Positions 42,537 to 50,325 of a DNA stretch of 64,000 nt are shown here, one piece after another. This DNA comes from Sphingobium sp. 15-1. Its GTDB lineage: Bacteria > Pseudomonadota > Alphaproteobacteria > Sphingomonadales > Sphingomonadaceae. The stretch covers positions 558,001 through 622,000 of the forward strand of contig NZ_JABXJG010000002.1 of the NCBI RefSeq assembly GCF_013375535.1. Direction: 5' to 3'. The position numbers and the translations under genes are program-made. The stretch's first letter is position 1, and the number at the start of each line of letters is the position of its first letter. Under the pieces are notes generated by a model that did not search any database, was not told where the DNA came from, and saw nothing but the letters and a program-made list of their open reading frames with translations.

Positions 42537-43288
42537 TGAAGGGCGCGGCCTTCGTCGTCGGTGGCACCGGCGGCCTTGGCAGCGCGATCTGCCGACGGCT
42601 GTCGACCGAATGGGATCATCTAACCATCGGCTACCGGTCCAGCCGTGAAAAGGCGCTGGCGGTCGCGGCGTCTCTGCCCAATAGTTCTTGTGAGACGCTG
42701 TCCGTTACCTGCGATCTTTCCGATCGCGCCTCGATAGAGACCGGCATTCGCGAGACGGTCGAGCAATTCGGCGCCATCGGCACGATGGTCTTCGCCAGCG
42801 GGGTCGAAATAGCCCAGCCCTTCGTCAGCCAGATCAGCGAAGACCAATGGCGCGAAGTCATCGAGATCGAACTGGTCGGCTTCACCCGCATCGTATCCGC
42901 CACGCTTCCTCATTTCCGCGCTCAAGGCTTCGGCAATTTCGTTACCGTCGTTTCGGTCGCGAACTACTGCTTCCCACCCGGCGACGCCCTCTCCTCCGTA
43001 CCCAAGGCGGGGATGGAAGCCCTGGGCCGCGCGATCGCCAAGGAGGAAGGCCGCTACGGCATCAGGGCGAATATGGTCGCTCCGGGAATCATCGATGCCG
43101 GCTTGGGCGCCGACTTCCTGAGATCGCTTTATTCGCCTGAAATCTGGGAAGCACAGCGCAAACGCATTGCCCTGCAACGCTTCGGCAGCGGCGAGGATAT
43201 CGCCGAAGCCGTGGCCTTTCTGGCCTCGGAAAGGGCGCAATATATGACCGGCCAGACCTTGATCGTCGATGGGGGCTTCAGCCTCTAA
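42533..43288 (+). CDS. SDR family protein lacking the catalytic tyrosine
   Basis: A 251-residue SDR by overall plan: GGTGGLG cofactor loop at residues 10-16, VVSVANY with the conserved Ser141, and C-terminal MTGQTLIVDGGFSL. Two core positions differ: the NNAG motif reads FASGVE, and the Y-x3-K pair reads S154-S-V-P-K158, so Tyr is replaced by Ser. It may be a lyase/isomerase-type or non-catalytic SDR. The start overlaps the hydrolase stop (ATGATGA); ATG 42536 is also possible. Last gene of its operon. Confidence 0.83.
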   Translation: MMKGAAFVVGGTGGLGSAICRRLSTEWDHLTIGYRSSREKALAVAASLPNSSCETLSVTCDLSDRASIETGIRETVEQFGAIGTMVFASGVEIAQPFVSQISEDQWREVIEIELVGFTRIVSATLPHFRAQGFGNFVTVVSVANYCFPPGDALSSVPKAGMEALGRAIAKEEGRYGIRANMVAPGIIDAGLGADFLRSLYSPEIWEAQRKRIALQRFGSGEDIAEAVAFLASERAQYMTGQTLIVDGGFSL

Positions 43289-43310
43289 AAGTCGGCGGTA
43301 AGGGTTCCGC

Positions 43311-44369
43311 TCAGCCCAGCAGGCGCTGCGCCGCCACGCCATCGCCCCAATTATGGATGCGCTCCCAGAAGCGGACGCGGGTGGGCGCGAAATTGTGCAT
43401 ATGCGCCATGCGGGGACACACGAAGAGTTGAATGTCTTCCGCGCTCTTATAGGCTCTGGGTTCGGCTAAAGGGTCTGGCACGACATCGCGTTCGCCCATG
43501 GCGATCAGCACAGGCACGCGTATGGCGGCCGCTTCCAGCGCCACCGCGCCCGGCGCGACCATATATACACCGCATGGGGGCGTGGTCGCCGAACGCCATT
43601 CGGGCAGCGGATCGACCAGCCCTGCGGACGCCATCATGTCGAGCGTGACGATGTCCGCAGGTTCATCATCATGGTGAAAAGACCATTGAAAGGGATGCTC
43701 ACCTGCCCGTGCCGCCGCCTGAAGCGCCTCGGCGTCGCCCAGCGTCACGCCCGGCGCTTGCGCCAGCGCGGCCGCGTTCAGGACATGCGGCGCGTCGAGC
43801 GATGAGCGGCGCGAAATCCAGGGCCATGCGGCCGGAGGCTGTCCCGGCCGGGTCGGCACGACGGTATGGATGCCGCTATAGCCCAGCACGCCGATGCCGT
43901 GAAATGTGTCGTGATTGCCCTGCGCCACGATGGTGAAGCATCCGCCCATCGATTGGCCTATGCCAAGGCATGTGGCATCGACGACCGGGGGCAGCCCATC
44001 GACGAGGGTGCCCGCTTCCAGCCGTCTCATGACCTGCCGCACCATGGCGTCGTTGGCCGCCGAGACATTATCGAGATTGAGGGCATTGCCTTCGGCGATG
44101 GTCGACTCGCCAAATCCCAGATGGTCGCAGGTGACGAAAATCCATCCGCGGTCGCAATGGAAACCCGCCTGTCCGCCGCCGGACCCATCCGGCATGTCGA
44201 AACTGAAATAGCGTCGGCAATAGCCCCCGCCGGGGAAGGCGAAGCAAACGGTCATGCGGTTGGTCAGTGTCGCAAGGTCCGGCAGATGGACCGTGACCGC
44301 CATGTGCGCCGCCATGCCGAGGTCCACTGCATCGCTGACATCGATCCTGAGGTCGACAGACCGCTTCAT
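43311..44369 (-). CDS. Alpha/beta-hydrolase, putative esterase
   Basis: A 352-residue hydrolase with nucleophile elbow GIGQSMGGC, an acid residue in MGERDVVPDPL, and His in PRMAHMHNFAP. The first 60 residues include FAFPGGGYCRRYFSFD, the oxyanion region. No signal peptide is seen, so it is probably cytoplasmic. Convergent with the SDR at 42533. Transcribed after the NTF2-like gene at 44457, 87 bases apart on the same strand. Substrate unknown. Confidence 0.82.
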   Translation of the reverse strand: MKRSVDLRIDVSDAVDLGMAAHMAVTVHLPDLATLTNRMTVCFAFPGGGYCRRYFSFDMPDGSGGGQAGFHCDRGWIFVTCDHLGFGESTIAEGNALNLDNVSAANDAMVRQVMRRLEAGTLVDGLPPVVDATCLGIGQSMGGCFTIVAQGNHDTFHGIGVLGYSGIHTVVPTRPGQPPAAWPWISRRSSLDAPHVLNAAALAQAPGVTLGDAEALQAAARAGEHPFQWSFHHDDEPADIVTLDMMASAGLVDPLPEWRSATTPPCGVYMVAPGAVALEAAAIRVPVLIAMGERDVVPDPLAEPRAYKSAEDIQLFVCPRMAHMHNFAPTRVRFWERIHNWGDGVAAQRLLG

Positions 44370-44456
44370 GCCCTTATCTTCCCTTTCCGGCCGAATTCCA
44401 GACCAGCCCCCTTCATCGATCCGGCGCGCCCTCGCCGCGCCGGATCGGCCTGTTGG

Positions 44457-44981
44457 TCACTTATAGGGATCGACGGGCTGGGGAACGTCGATGACTTCCA
44501 GATCCTTCAGCATCGTCAGCACGTCGGAGATCGAATAGATGTGATCGATCTTGTCGCCGCGGAATCGCAGCCACGAGAACCACAGCACGTTCAACTCGTT
44601 CCCGGTCGGCTGGACACCCATATAGGGACCGCCGGTATGCTTGCCATGATGGTGACACAGGACGCAGATCTCGTCCTCGCCGCGGCCCCAGGCCTTCAGC
44701 GTGCGATAGATGCTGGGCGGAAAAGTCGTGTAGAGGCCCTGCGGCGAGGTCTTCCAGACATGATAGGTTCCCAGGTCAGGCCGGTTGGGATTGTCATAGG
44801 TCATGCTGTCGGTGTTGAAAAACTGGTCCATGCCGTCCCAGTCGCCGCGGTTGATGACCTCGTGCAGGTCCATCCAGTGATTGACCATGTACGCCTGCCG
44901 CTCGGTCAGCCCGGCGGTGATTTCTGCCCGCTTCTCCTTCGACAGGACGAAATCGGCTTCCGTGAACGGGGCGAGGCCCAT
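44457..44981 (-). CDS. NTF2-like (SnoaL-like) protein, paralogue of the 2946 gene
   Basis: A 174-residue protein sharing NPNRPDLGTY, WKTSP, GGPYMGVQPTGNE, SISDVLTMLKD and the exact C-terminus VPQPVDPYK with the protein at 2946-3449, 41 kb away. The N-termini and the active-site-facing strands differ more (CVLCHHHGKH against IYATHYCKHV). Conservation of the ends suggests a common partner or cofactor with diverged substrates; that is inference. ATG 44981 has AAGGAGAC upstream; the earlier in-frame ATG at 45011 is unlikely. Confidence 0.86.
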   Translation of the reverse strand: MGLAPFTEADFVLSKEKRAEITAGLTERQAYMVNHWMDLHEVINRGDWDGMDQFFNTDSMTYDNPNRPDLGTYHVWKTSPQGLYTTFPPSIYRTLKAWGRGEDEICVLCHHHGKHTGGPYMGVQPTGNELNVLWFSWLRFRGDKIDHIYSISDVLTMLKDLEVIDVPQPVDPYK

Positions 44982-45063
44982 AATAGTCTCCTTGATTAAA
45001 AAACGGTCCACGGGATCGATCCCGGGAGTGACGTTTCATTCCCCTTAGCCGCCGCGCTCGGCA

Positions 45064-45079
45064 CCTACCCAATGGAAGG
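45064..45079. promoter_or_regulatory. Degenerate CCTATC-N4-GATAGG motif (site 7)
   Basis: CCTACC-CAAT-GGAAGG, 9 of 12, in the divergent gap between the NTF2-like genes at 44457 (minus) and 45137 (plus). It is very similar in sequence to site 5. The ATTCTATAGAAT palindrome lies 31 bases further towards the plus-strand gene. Confidence 0.45.
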
Positions 45080-45109
45080 CGGCGCGCCTTCCGCACTGTG
45101 TCAGCAGCC

Positions 45110-45121
45110 ATTCTATAGAAT
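45110..45121. promoter_or_regulatory. Palindrome ATTCTATAGAAT, copy 1
   Basis: A perfect 12-bp dyad (14 bp with flanking C and G) ending 15 bases before the ATG at 45137. An identical 12-mer abuts the start of the GntR gene at 63217, so it is a candidate operator of that regulator. Confidence 0.6.
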
Positions 45122-45136
45122 GAAGGAGGAGAGGCC

Positions 45137-45592
45137 ATGACACTGACCCTGCAGGAAATGTCGGACAGGTTCGAGATTCAGGATCTGATCGTGGGCTATT
45201 GCTACGCGGTGGATACACGCGACTGGGACGCACTGGACCGCTATTTCACCGAAGACGCCGTGATCGACTATTCGGAAATGGTGGGCGTCGTCGGGGGCCT
45301 TGCGGAGATAAAGTCCTTCCTGGCGGAAAGTCTGACGCTGATCCTCGCCTTTCAGCATGCCGTGTCCACCACCCAATATCAGATCGCGGGCGACCGGGCG
45401 AAGACCAAAACCGCCTGCTATAATCCGATGACGGTCAGCAACGGCGAAACGGCCGATACGCTGGTCTTCGGCCTCTGGTACCATCATGATTTCGTCCGCA
45501 CCGGGCAAGGCTGGAAGATCAGCCGACTCTATGAGCAGAAGTGCTACCGGATCAATGTACCGGACTGGCTTGCGGCACAATTGCCTGCCTGA
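45137..45592 (+). CDS. NTF2-like (SnoaL_4-type) protein
   Basis: A 151-residue protein resembling scytalone-dehydratase/limonene-epoxide-hydrolase-like NTF2 proteins: FEIQDLIVGYCYAVDTRDWD then LDRYFTEDAVIDYSE, and a C-terminal strand pair GQGWKISRLYEQKCYR. Asp residues in the opening helices are those that often line the cavity, but the reaction cannot be fixed. AAGGAGGAGAGG precedes the ATG, immediately after the ATTCTATAGAAT palindrome. Followed 43 bases later by the PQQ dehydrogenase. Confidence 0.82.
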   Translation: MTLTLQEMSDRFEIQDLIVGYCYAVDTRDWDALDRYFTEDAVIDYSEMVGVVGGLAEIKSFLAESLTLILAFQHAVSTTQYQIAGDRAKTKTACYNPMTVSNGETADTLVFGLWYHHDFVRTGQGWKISRLYEQKCYRINVPDWLAAQLPA

Positions 45593-45635
45593 TTCTCCCC
45601 TCACAGCTTTTGCCGGATTCCAAGGGGGGAGCCTG

Positions 45636-47975
45636 ATGCGCCGCTTTCTGAACATGATTTTCATCCTGTCGATGCTTCTTGCCGGCCTGTCGCTGCTGTG
45701 GCTGGGGGGACGGCTCGCCCTGCTCGGCGGGTCAAGCTGGTATTGTGTGTCCGGCCTCATGATGGTGAGTGCGGCCTGTCTCGGCTGGCGCCGTTCGCCC
45801 CTCTCGGTCACCCTCTATTGGGCCTTTCTCGCGGCCAATCTCTGCTGGTCGCTTTGGGAGGTCGGACTGGACGGCTGGGCTCTTGCGCCCCGGCTGGCCA
45901 TGCCGGTCGCCATGGGCCTCTACATGTTCACCCCCTATTACCGGCGGCATGTCGGCCTTGACCGCCCCCTGCCCGGCGCACGCATGCTGTGGCCCGGTCT
46001 TCTGCTGCTCCTCGTCGGCGCGATCGGCGCCGCCTTCTGGGCGGATCGTTCGCCGCCGGCGGGCAGCGCTCTGTGGGGCGCGGGACCGGCCCGCGCCGCC
46101 GATGGCGACTGGGTGGCCTATGGCAACGACCGGGGCGGATCGCGCTATTCGCCGCTGGCGCAGATCACGCCCGCCAATGTCGGCCATCTGGAAAGGGCAT
46201 GGACGTACCACACCGGCAAACTCACCGATGGCAAGCAAGGCACGGCCTTTCAGGTCAATCCGCTCAAGGTGGGCAATCGCCTGTTCCTGTGTGCGGGCAA
46301 TAATGATGTGATCGCGCTCGATCCGGAAACGGGGCGACAATTATGGCGGCACCGGCCCAAGACCGATCTCGCGGGTGTCTATGGCCTCGTCTGCCGCGGC
46401 GTCACCTATTATCGCATCCCGCAGGCCCATGGCTATTGCGCCGAGCGCATCTACACCGCGACGCTCGACGCCCGGCTGATCGCGCTCGATGCGGTGACCG
46501 GCGGACTTTGCCCCGGATTCGGACAGGGCGGTCAGGTGGATCTGAAGGCGGGACTGGGAACGGTCGACAAGGGCTATTATTTCGTCACCTCGCCCCCCGC
46601 CCTCGTGCGCGGCCGCCTCGTTCTGGGCGGCTGGGTGATGGATGGTCAGAAAATCAGGGAGCCTTCCGGCGTCATCCGGGCGTTCGATGCCGTCACGGGC
46701 GCTTTTTCCTGGGCCTTCGACATCGGTCGCCCCGACGATCACGGGCTGCCGCCGCGCGGCGGCGTCTTTACGCCGGGCACGCCCAATAGCTGGGCGCCCA
46801 TGAGCTCGGACGAAGCGCTGGGCCTCGTCTATGTGCCGACAGGGAATGCAACGCCCGATTATTTCGGCGGGCATCGCACCGTCAATGATGACCTCTATTC
46901 CAGTGCCGTGCTGGCGCTGGACGCGGAGAGCGGGGCGGTGCGCTGGTCCTTCCAGACGACCCATCATGACCTGTGGGACTATGATGTGCCCGCCCAGCCC
47001 ACGCTGGTCGATCTTCCCGGCGGCGTGCGCGGCCTGCTCCAGCCGACCAAGCGCGGGGAGATATTCTTCCTCGACCGGGCGACCGGCAAGCCGCTGTTGC
47101 CGGTCGAGGAACGCCCAGTCCCGCAGGGCGCCGTTCCCGGCGAACGCCTGTCGAAGACCCAGCCCTATTCGGTCGGCATGCCCAGTTTCGGCGGGCCGCG
47201 TCCGGCGGAAAAGAGCATGTGGGGTCTGACGCCGATCGATCAGGCGATGTGCCGCATCCGCTTCCGCCAGGCCCGCTTCGACGGGGACATGACCCCGCTG
47301 TCGACTGAGCATCCCACCCTCACCTGGCCCGGCTATCTCGGCGGGATCGACTGGGGTGGGGTATCGGTCGATCCCCGGCGCGGGTTGATGATCGTGAACA
47401 ACAACCAGGTCGGCAATTACAATCGCCTGATCCCCAGAGCCGTCGCGGACCGACAGGGCATCAGGCCGATGAACGCCGCCCATATGAGCGATGTCGGTGG
47501 GCCGGTCGCCCAGATGGGCGTGGCCTATGCCGCCCATATCGCGCCCTTCCTCTCCCCGCTCGCCATTCCGTGCCAGCAGCCCCCCTATGGCCGCATCAAC
47601 GCGGTGGACCTCAAGACCGGAAAACTGGTCTGGAGCAGGATATTCGGCACCTCGCGCGACAGCGGCCCGCTGGCCCTGCCAACGTTCGTGCCGATTCCCA
47701 TGGGCGTGCCCAATATCGGCGGGTCGGTGGCTACCGCGAGCGGCGTCACCTTCATCGGCGCGACGCAGGAGCATATGTTCCGCGCCTATGAGACGACGAC
47801 CGGCCGGCTGCTCTGGAAGGCGCGACTGCCCGCCGGCGGCAATGCCTCTCCCACCACCTACTGGTCGAACGCGAGCGGACGCCAGTTCGTGGTGATCGCG
47901 GCGGGCGGACATGGCGCAATGCTGTCAGGTGCGGGCGACGCGTTGATCGCCTACGCACTGCCCAACCGGAAATAG
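45636..47975 (+). CDS. Membrane-bound PQQ-dependent dehydrogenase (glucose/quinate/shikimate family)
   Basis: A 779-residue quinoprotein. About 145 N-terminal residues form four or five membrane segments, followed by an eight-bladed propeller in the periplasm. Signatures: GDWVAYGNDRGGSRYSPLAQ at the propeller start and HHDLWDYDVPAQPTL, which in E. coli glucose dehydrogenase carries the catalytic Asp. It would oxidise an alcohol or sugar-like substrate in the periplasm and pass electrons to ubiquinone. No PQQ-synthesis genes are in the window. ATG 45636 follows AAGGGGGGA and opens the first membrane helix. Confidence 0.9.
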   Translation: MRRFLNMIFILSMLLAGLSLLWLGGRLALLGGSSWYCVSGLMMVSAACLGWRRSPLSVTLYWAFLAANLCWSLWEVGLDGWALAPRLAMPVAMGLYMFTPYYRRHVGLDRPLPGARMLWPGLLLLLVGAIGAAFWADRSPPAGSALWGAGPARAADGDWVAYGNDRGGSRYSPLAQITPANVGHLERAWTYHTGKLTDGKQGTAFQVNPLKVGNRLFLCAGNNDVIALDPETGRQLWRHRPKTDLAGVYGLVCRGVTYYRIPQAHGYCAERIYTATLDARLIALDAVTGGLCPGFGQGGQVDLKAGLGTVDKGYYFVTSPPALVRGRLVLGGWVMDGQKIREPSGVIRAFDAVTGAFSWAFDIGRPDDHGLPPRGGVFTPGTPNSWAPMSSDEALGLVYVPTGNATPDYFGGHRTVNDDLYSSAVLALDAESGAVRWSFQTTHHDLWDYDVPAQPTLVDLPGGVRGLLQPTKRGEIFFLDRATGKPLLPVEERPVPQGAVPGERLSKTQPYSVGMPSFGGPRPAEKSMWGLTPIDQAMCRIRFRQARFDGDMTPLSTEHPTLTWPGYLGGIDWGGVSVDPRRGLMIVNNNQVGNYNRLIPRAVADRQGIRPMNAAHMSDVGGPVAQMGVAYAAHIAPFLSPLAIPCQQPPYGRINAVDLKTGKLVWSRIFGTSRDSGPLALPTFVPIPMGVPNIGGSVATASGVTFIGATQEHMFRAYETTTGRLLWKARLPAGGNASPTTYWSNASGRQFVVIAAGGHGAMLSGAGDALIAYALPNRK

Positions 47976-48039
47976 AGGCGGCCGCCCGTTGGTGGCTGGG
48001 CCTGCCGAGGCTATAAATCGCCGGAAGATGACAGTCGAT

Positions 48040-48055
48040 CCTATCCTTTGGCGGG
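48040..48055. promoter_or_regulatory. Partial CCTATC-N4-GATAGG motif (site 8)
   Basis: CCTATC-CTTT-GGCGGG, with one perfect half and 9 of 12 overall, 54 bases before the NTF2-like start at 48110. The spacing matches the better copies. Confidence 0.4.
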
Positions 48056-48109
48056 CAAGTTTAGCCGGCGCCTCTTTATGTTTTCAGCCGAAACTAGGGG
48101 AGGATGAAC

Positions 48110-48553
48110 ATGCCCGCACATGGCAGTCTGGTGAGACGCTTGCCCGTCGGCGCCGATGATGAACGTGCGATCGAACATGTGTTGCTGCGCTACGCCACCG
48201 GCATCGACACGCGTGACTGGCCGCTGTTCCGGACCTGCTTCGCGCAGGATTGCGAGGCCGATTACGGCAGTTTCGGGCATTGGCGCGGCCCGCGCGAAAT
48301 CGCCGAATATATGGCCGACGCCCACCGCCATATGGGGCCGACGCTGCACCGGATCACCAATATCGTGATAGAGAAGCGCAACGATGAGGTGCACGCGCGC
48401 AGCTATGTCGATGCGCTCCTGCCGGAGGCGACCCAAGGCGGCGTGACCCATCGCGCGGCGGGCTATTATGAGGATTGCCTGGTCCGCACCTCGGACGGAT
48501 GGAAGATTTCCCGCCGGAAATTCACCATGGTCAAAGCGGGGCTGGATGGCTGA
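48110..48553 (+). CDS. NTF2-like (SnoaL_4-type) protein
   Basis: A 147-residue protein of the same subfamily as the one at 45137: IEHVLLRYATGIDTRDWPLF, FAQDCEADYG, HRITNIVIEK, and TSDGWKISRRKF at the end. Likely a small isomerase, dehydratase or binding protein; no catalytic set is certain. ATG 48110 is preferred to 48104 because GGGGAGG then lies 6 bases upstream. It overlaps the following reductase gene by 8 bases. Confidence 0.82.
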   Translation: MPAHGSLVRRLPVGADDERAIEHVLLRYATGIDTRDWPLFRTCFAQDCEADYGSFGHWRGPREIAEYMADAHRHMGPTLHRITNIVIEKRNDEVHARSYVDALLPEATQGGVTHRAAGYYEDCLVRTSDGWKISRRKFTMVKAGLDG

Positions 48554-49547
48554 TCTCAACCGCCAGGTCCTGTTGACCTCCCGCCCGTCGGGAATCGCGC
48601 AGGCGGAAAATTTCGCGATCCGGCAGGCGCCGGTCGAACCGCCTGCGCCGGGTCAGATTCTGGTGCGCAATCACTATCTTTCGATCGAACCGGCGATGCG
48701 CGGCTGGATCGCCGATGCGGGCAACTATGCCGCGCCCGTCGCCATCGGTTCGGTCATGCGCAGCCTTGCCGTGGGCGAGGTCGTGGCCTCCGCGCATCCC
48801 GACTATGCGGTGGGAGAGCATGTGTCCGGCTGGTTCGGCTGGCAGGACTATGCCTGCCTCGCAGCCGATCAGGTCGTCCAGCGCACCACCGCGCCGGAGA
48901 TGCGGGCATCGCTCGGCATTCTGGGCATCAACGGCATGACGGCCTATCTGGCCCTTACCCTGATCGGCCAGCCGCGCGCGGGTGAGACCATCGCGGTATC
49001 CACGGCGGCCGGCGCGGTCGGTTCGGCCGTCGGCCAGATCGCCCGCATCCTTGGCTGCCGCACGATCGGCATCGCGGGCGGGCCGGTCAAGGCGCGACGC
49101 TGCGTGGATGAGTATGGCTATGACTGCGCCATCGATTATCGCGCCGGGAACATAAGCGCGGCGATCGCCGAGCATGCGCCCAAGGGTATCGACATTTATT
49201 TCGACAATGTCGCCGGGGCGATCAGCGACTCGGTTCTGCCGCATCTGGCACAGCGCGGGCGCGTCATTGTGTGCGGAACGGCATCGATCGACCGCTGGGA
49301 GCCATGGCCCACCGGGCCGCGCGTCGAACGCCATCTTCTGGTCAAACGCGCCCGTATGGAAGGCTTCGTCATCTTCGACCATGCCGATCGCTATGCCGAA
49401 GCGACAGCGCAATTGCGGACATGGATCGCGCAGGGCCGGCTCACATGGCGCGAGGATATATTGGACGGCATAGAATCCTGCCCCGACGCGCTCGCTGGTC
49501 TCTATCGCGGCGAAAATGACGGCAAGAGGCTGATCCGTCTTATCTGA
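48546..49547 (+). CDS. NADP-dependent MDR oxidoreductase (CurA/prostaglandin-reductase type)
   Basis: A 333-residue medium-chain reductase of the zinc-free alkenal/one reductase group: HYLSIEPAMRGWI near the N-terminus, GMTAYLALTLIGQP, the nucleotide loop STAAGAVGSAVGQIARILGC, and IDIYFDNVAG. It is expected to reduce an alpha,beta-unsaturated ketone or aldehyde with NADPH. It overlaps the NTF2-like gene by 8 bases and is followed 22 bases later by an SDR, forming a three-gene unit. Confidence 0.88.
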   Translation: MADLNRQVLLTSRPSGIAQAENFAIRQAPVEPPAPGQILVRNHYLSIEPAMRGWIADAGNYAAPVAIGSVMRSLAVGEVVASAHPDYAVGEHVSGWFGWQDYACLAADQVVQRTTAPEMRASLGILGINGMTAYLALTLIGQPRAGETIAVSTAAGAVGSAVGQIARILGCRTIGIAGGPVKARRCVDEYGYDCAIDYRAGNISAAIAEHAPKGIDIYFDNVAGAISDSVLPHLAQRGRVIVCGTASIDRWEPWPTGPRVERHLLVKRARMEGFVIFDHADRYAEATAQLRTWIAQGRLTWREDILDGIESCPDALAGLYRGENDGKRLIRLI

Positions 49548-49569
49548 TCTGAAAAGAGGAAGTCACGTC

Positions 49570-50295
49570 ATGGATCATCTGGAAGGGCAGATTGCCATCG
49601 TCACCGGCGCATCGTCGGGCATCGGCGCGGCCAGCGCCCGCACGCTTGCGGCAGCGGGCGCGACCCTGGTGCTGGTCGCCCGCCGCGCCGACCGCCTCAC
49701 CGAACTGGCAGAGGAACTGGGCCGCGGCAGCACGGCCTTTGCCGCCGACATGGCGGACCCGGACGCGCCGCAAAGGCTGCACGATTTCGTCCTCGACCGC
49801 TTCGATCGGGCCGACATATTGGTCAACAATGCCGCCATGTTGCACGCCGCGCCGATCGACGCGTTCGACCTCGATCAGTTGCGCCCGATGATCGCGATCA
49901 ACTATGAAGCGGTGGTGCGCGCCAGCACCCTTTTCGCGCGGACGATGAAGGCGGCCGGCAGGGGCCAGATCATCAACATATCCAGCATCGGCGCGAACAT
50001 CACCGCCCCCGGTGTGGGTGTCTATGGCGGCCTCAAGCGCGCGCTGGAGGCGTTTACCGACTGCCTGCGGGTCGAACTCGCCGGGTCGGGCGTCAAGGTC
50101 GGCATTGTCGCGCCCGGCACGACCAGCACCGAGATTTTCGAGGATATGAAGGCCAGGGGGCAACCGTCCTGGGACAGCTTCATCCCGCCGATGCTGCCCA
50201 GCGACATCGCCGACGCCGTCGCGGTCATCGCGCAGCAGTCCGAACGCACCAACATCGCCCGCATCCAGGTCTATGCCGCAGCGGACAGCCATTGA
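49570..50295 (+). CDS. SDR family oxidoreductase
   Basis: A 241-residue classical SDR: TGASSGIG, VARRADRL (Arg at the NADP-selecting position), NNAAML, ISSIGANIT and YGGLK. NADP(H) use is inferred from the basic residues after the second strand. It shares a transcription unit with the MDR reductase and is convergent with the old-yellow-enzyme gene. Substrate unknown. Confidence 0.88.
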   Translation: MDHLEGQIAIVTGASSGIGAASARTLAAAGATLVLVARRADRLTELAEELGRGSTAFAADMADPDAPQRLHDFVLDRFDRADILVNNAAMLHAAPIDAFDLDQLRPMIAINYEAVVRASTLFARTMKAAGRGQIINISSIGANITAPGVGVYGGLKRALEAFTDCLRVELAGSGVKVGIVAPGTTSTEIFEDMKARGQPSWDSFIPPMLPSDIADAVAVIAQQSERTNIARIQVYAAADSH

Positions 50296-50325
50296 CGCCC
50301 CGGCCGGAGCCGGAGTGTCCGGCGA

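Noticed and set aside
46341..47912. A 523-codon open frame on the minus strand
   Set aside because: Antisense to the PQQ dehydrogenase, whose sense frame has clear propeller signatures.
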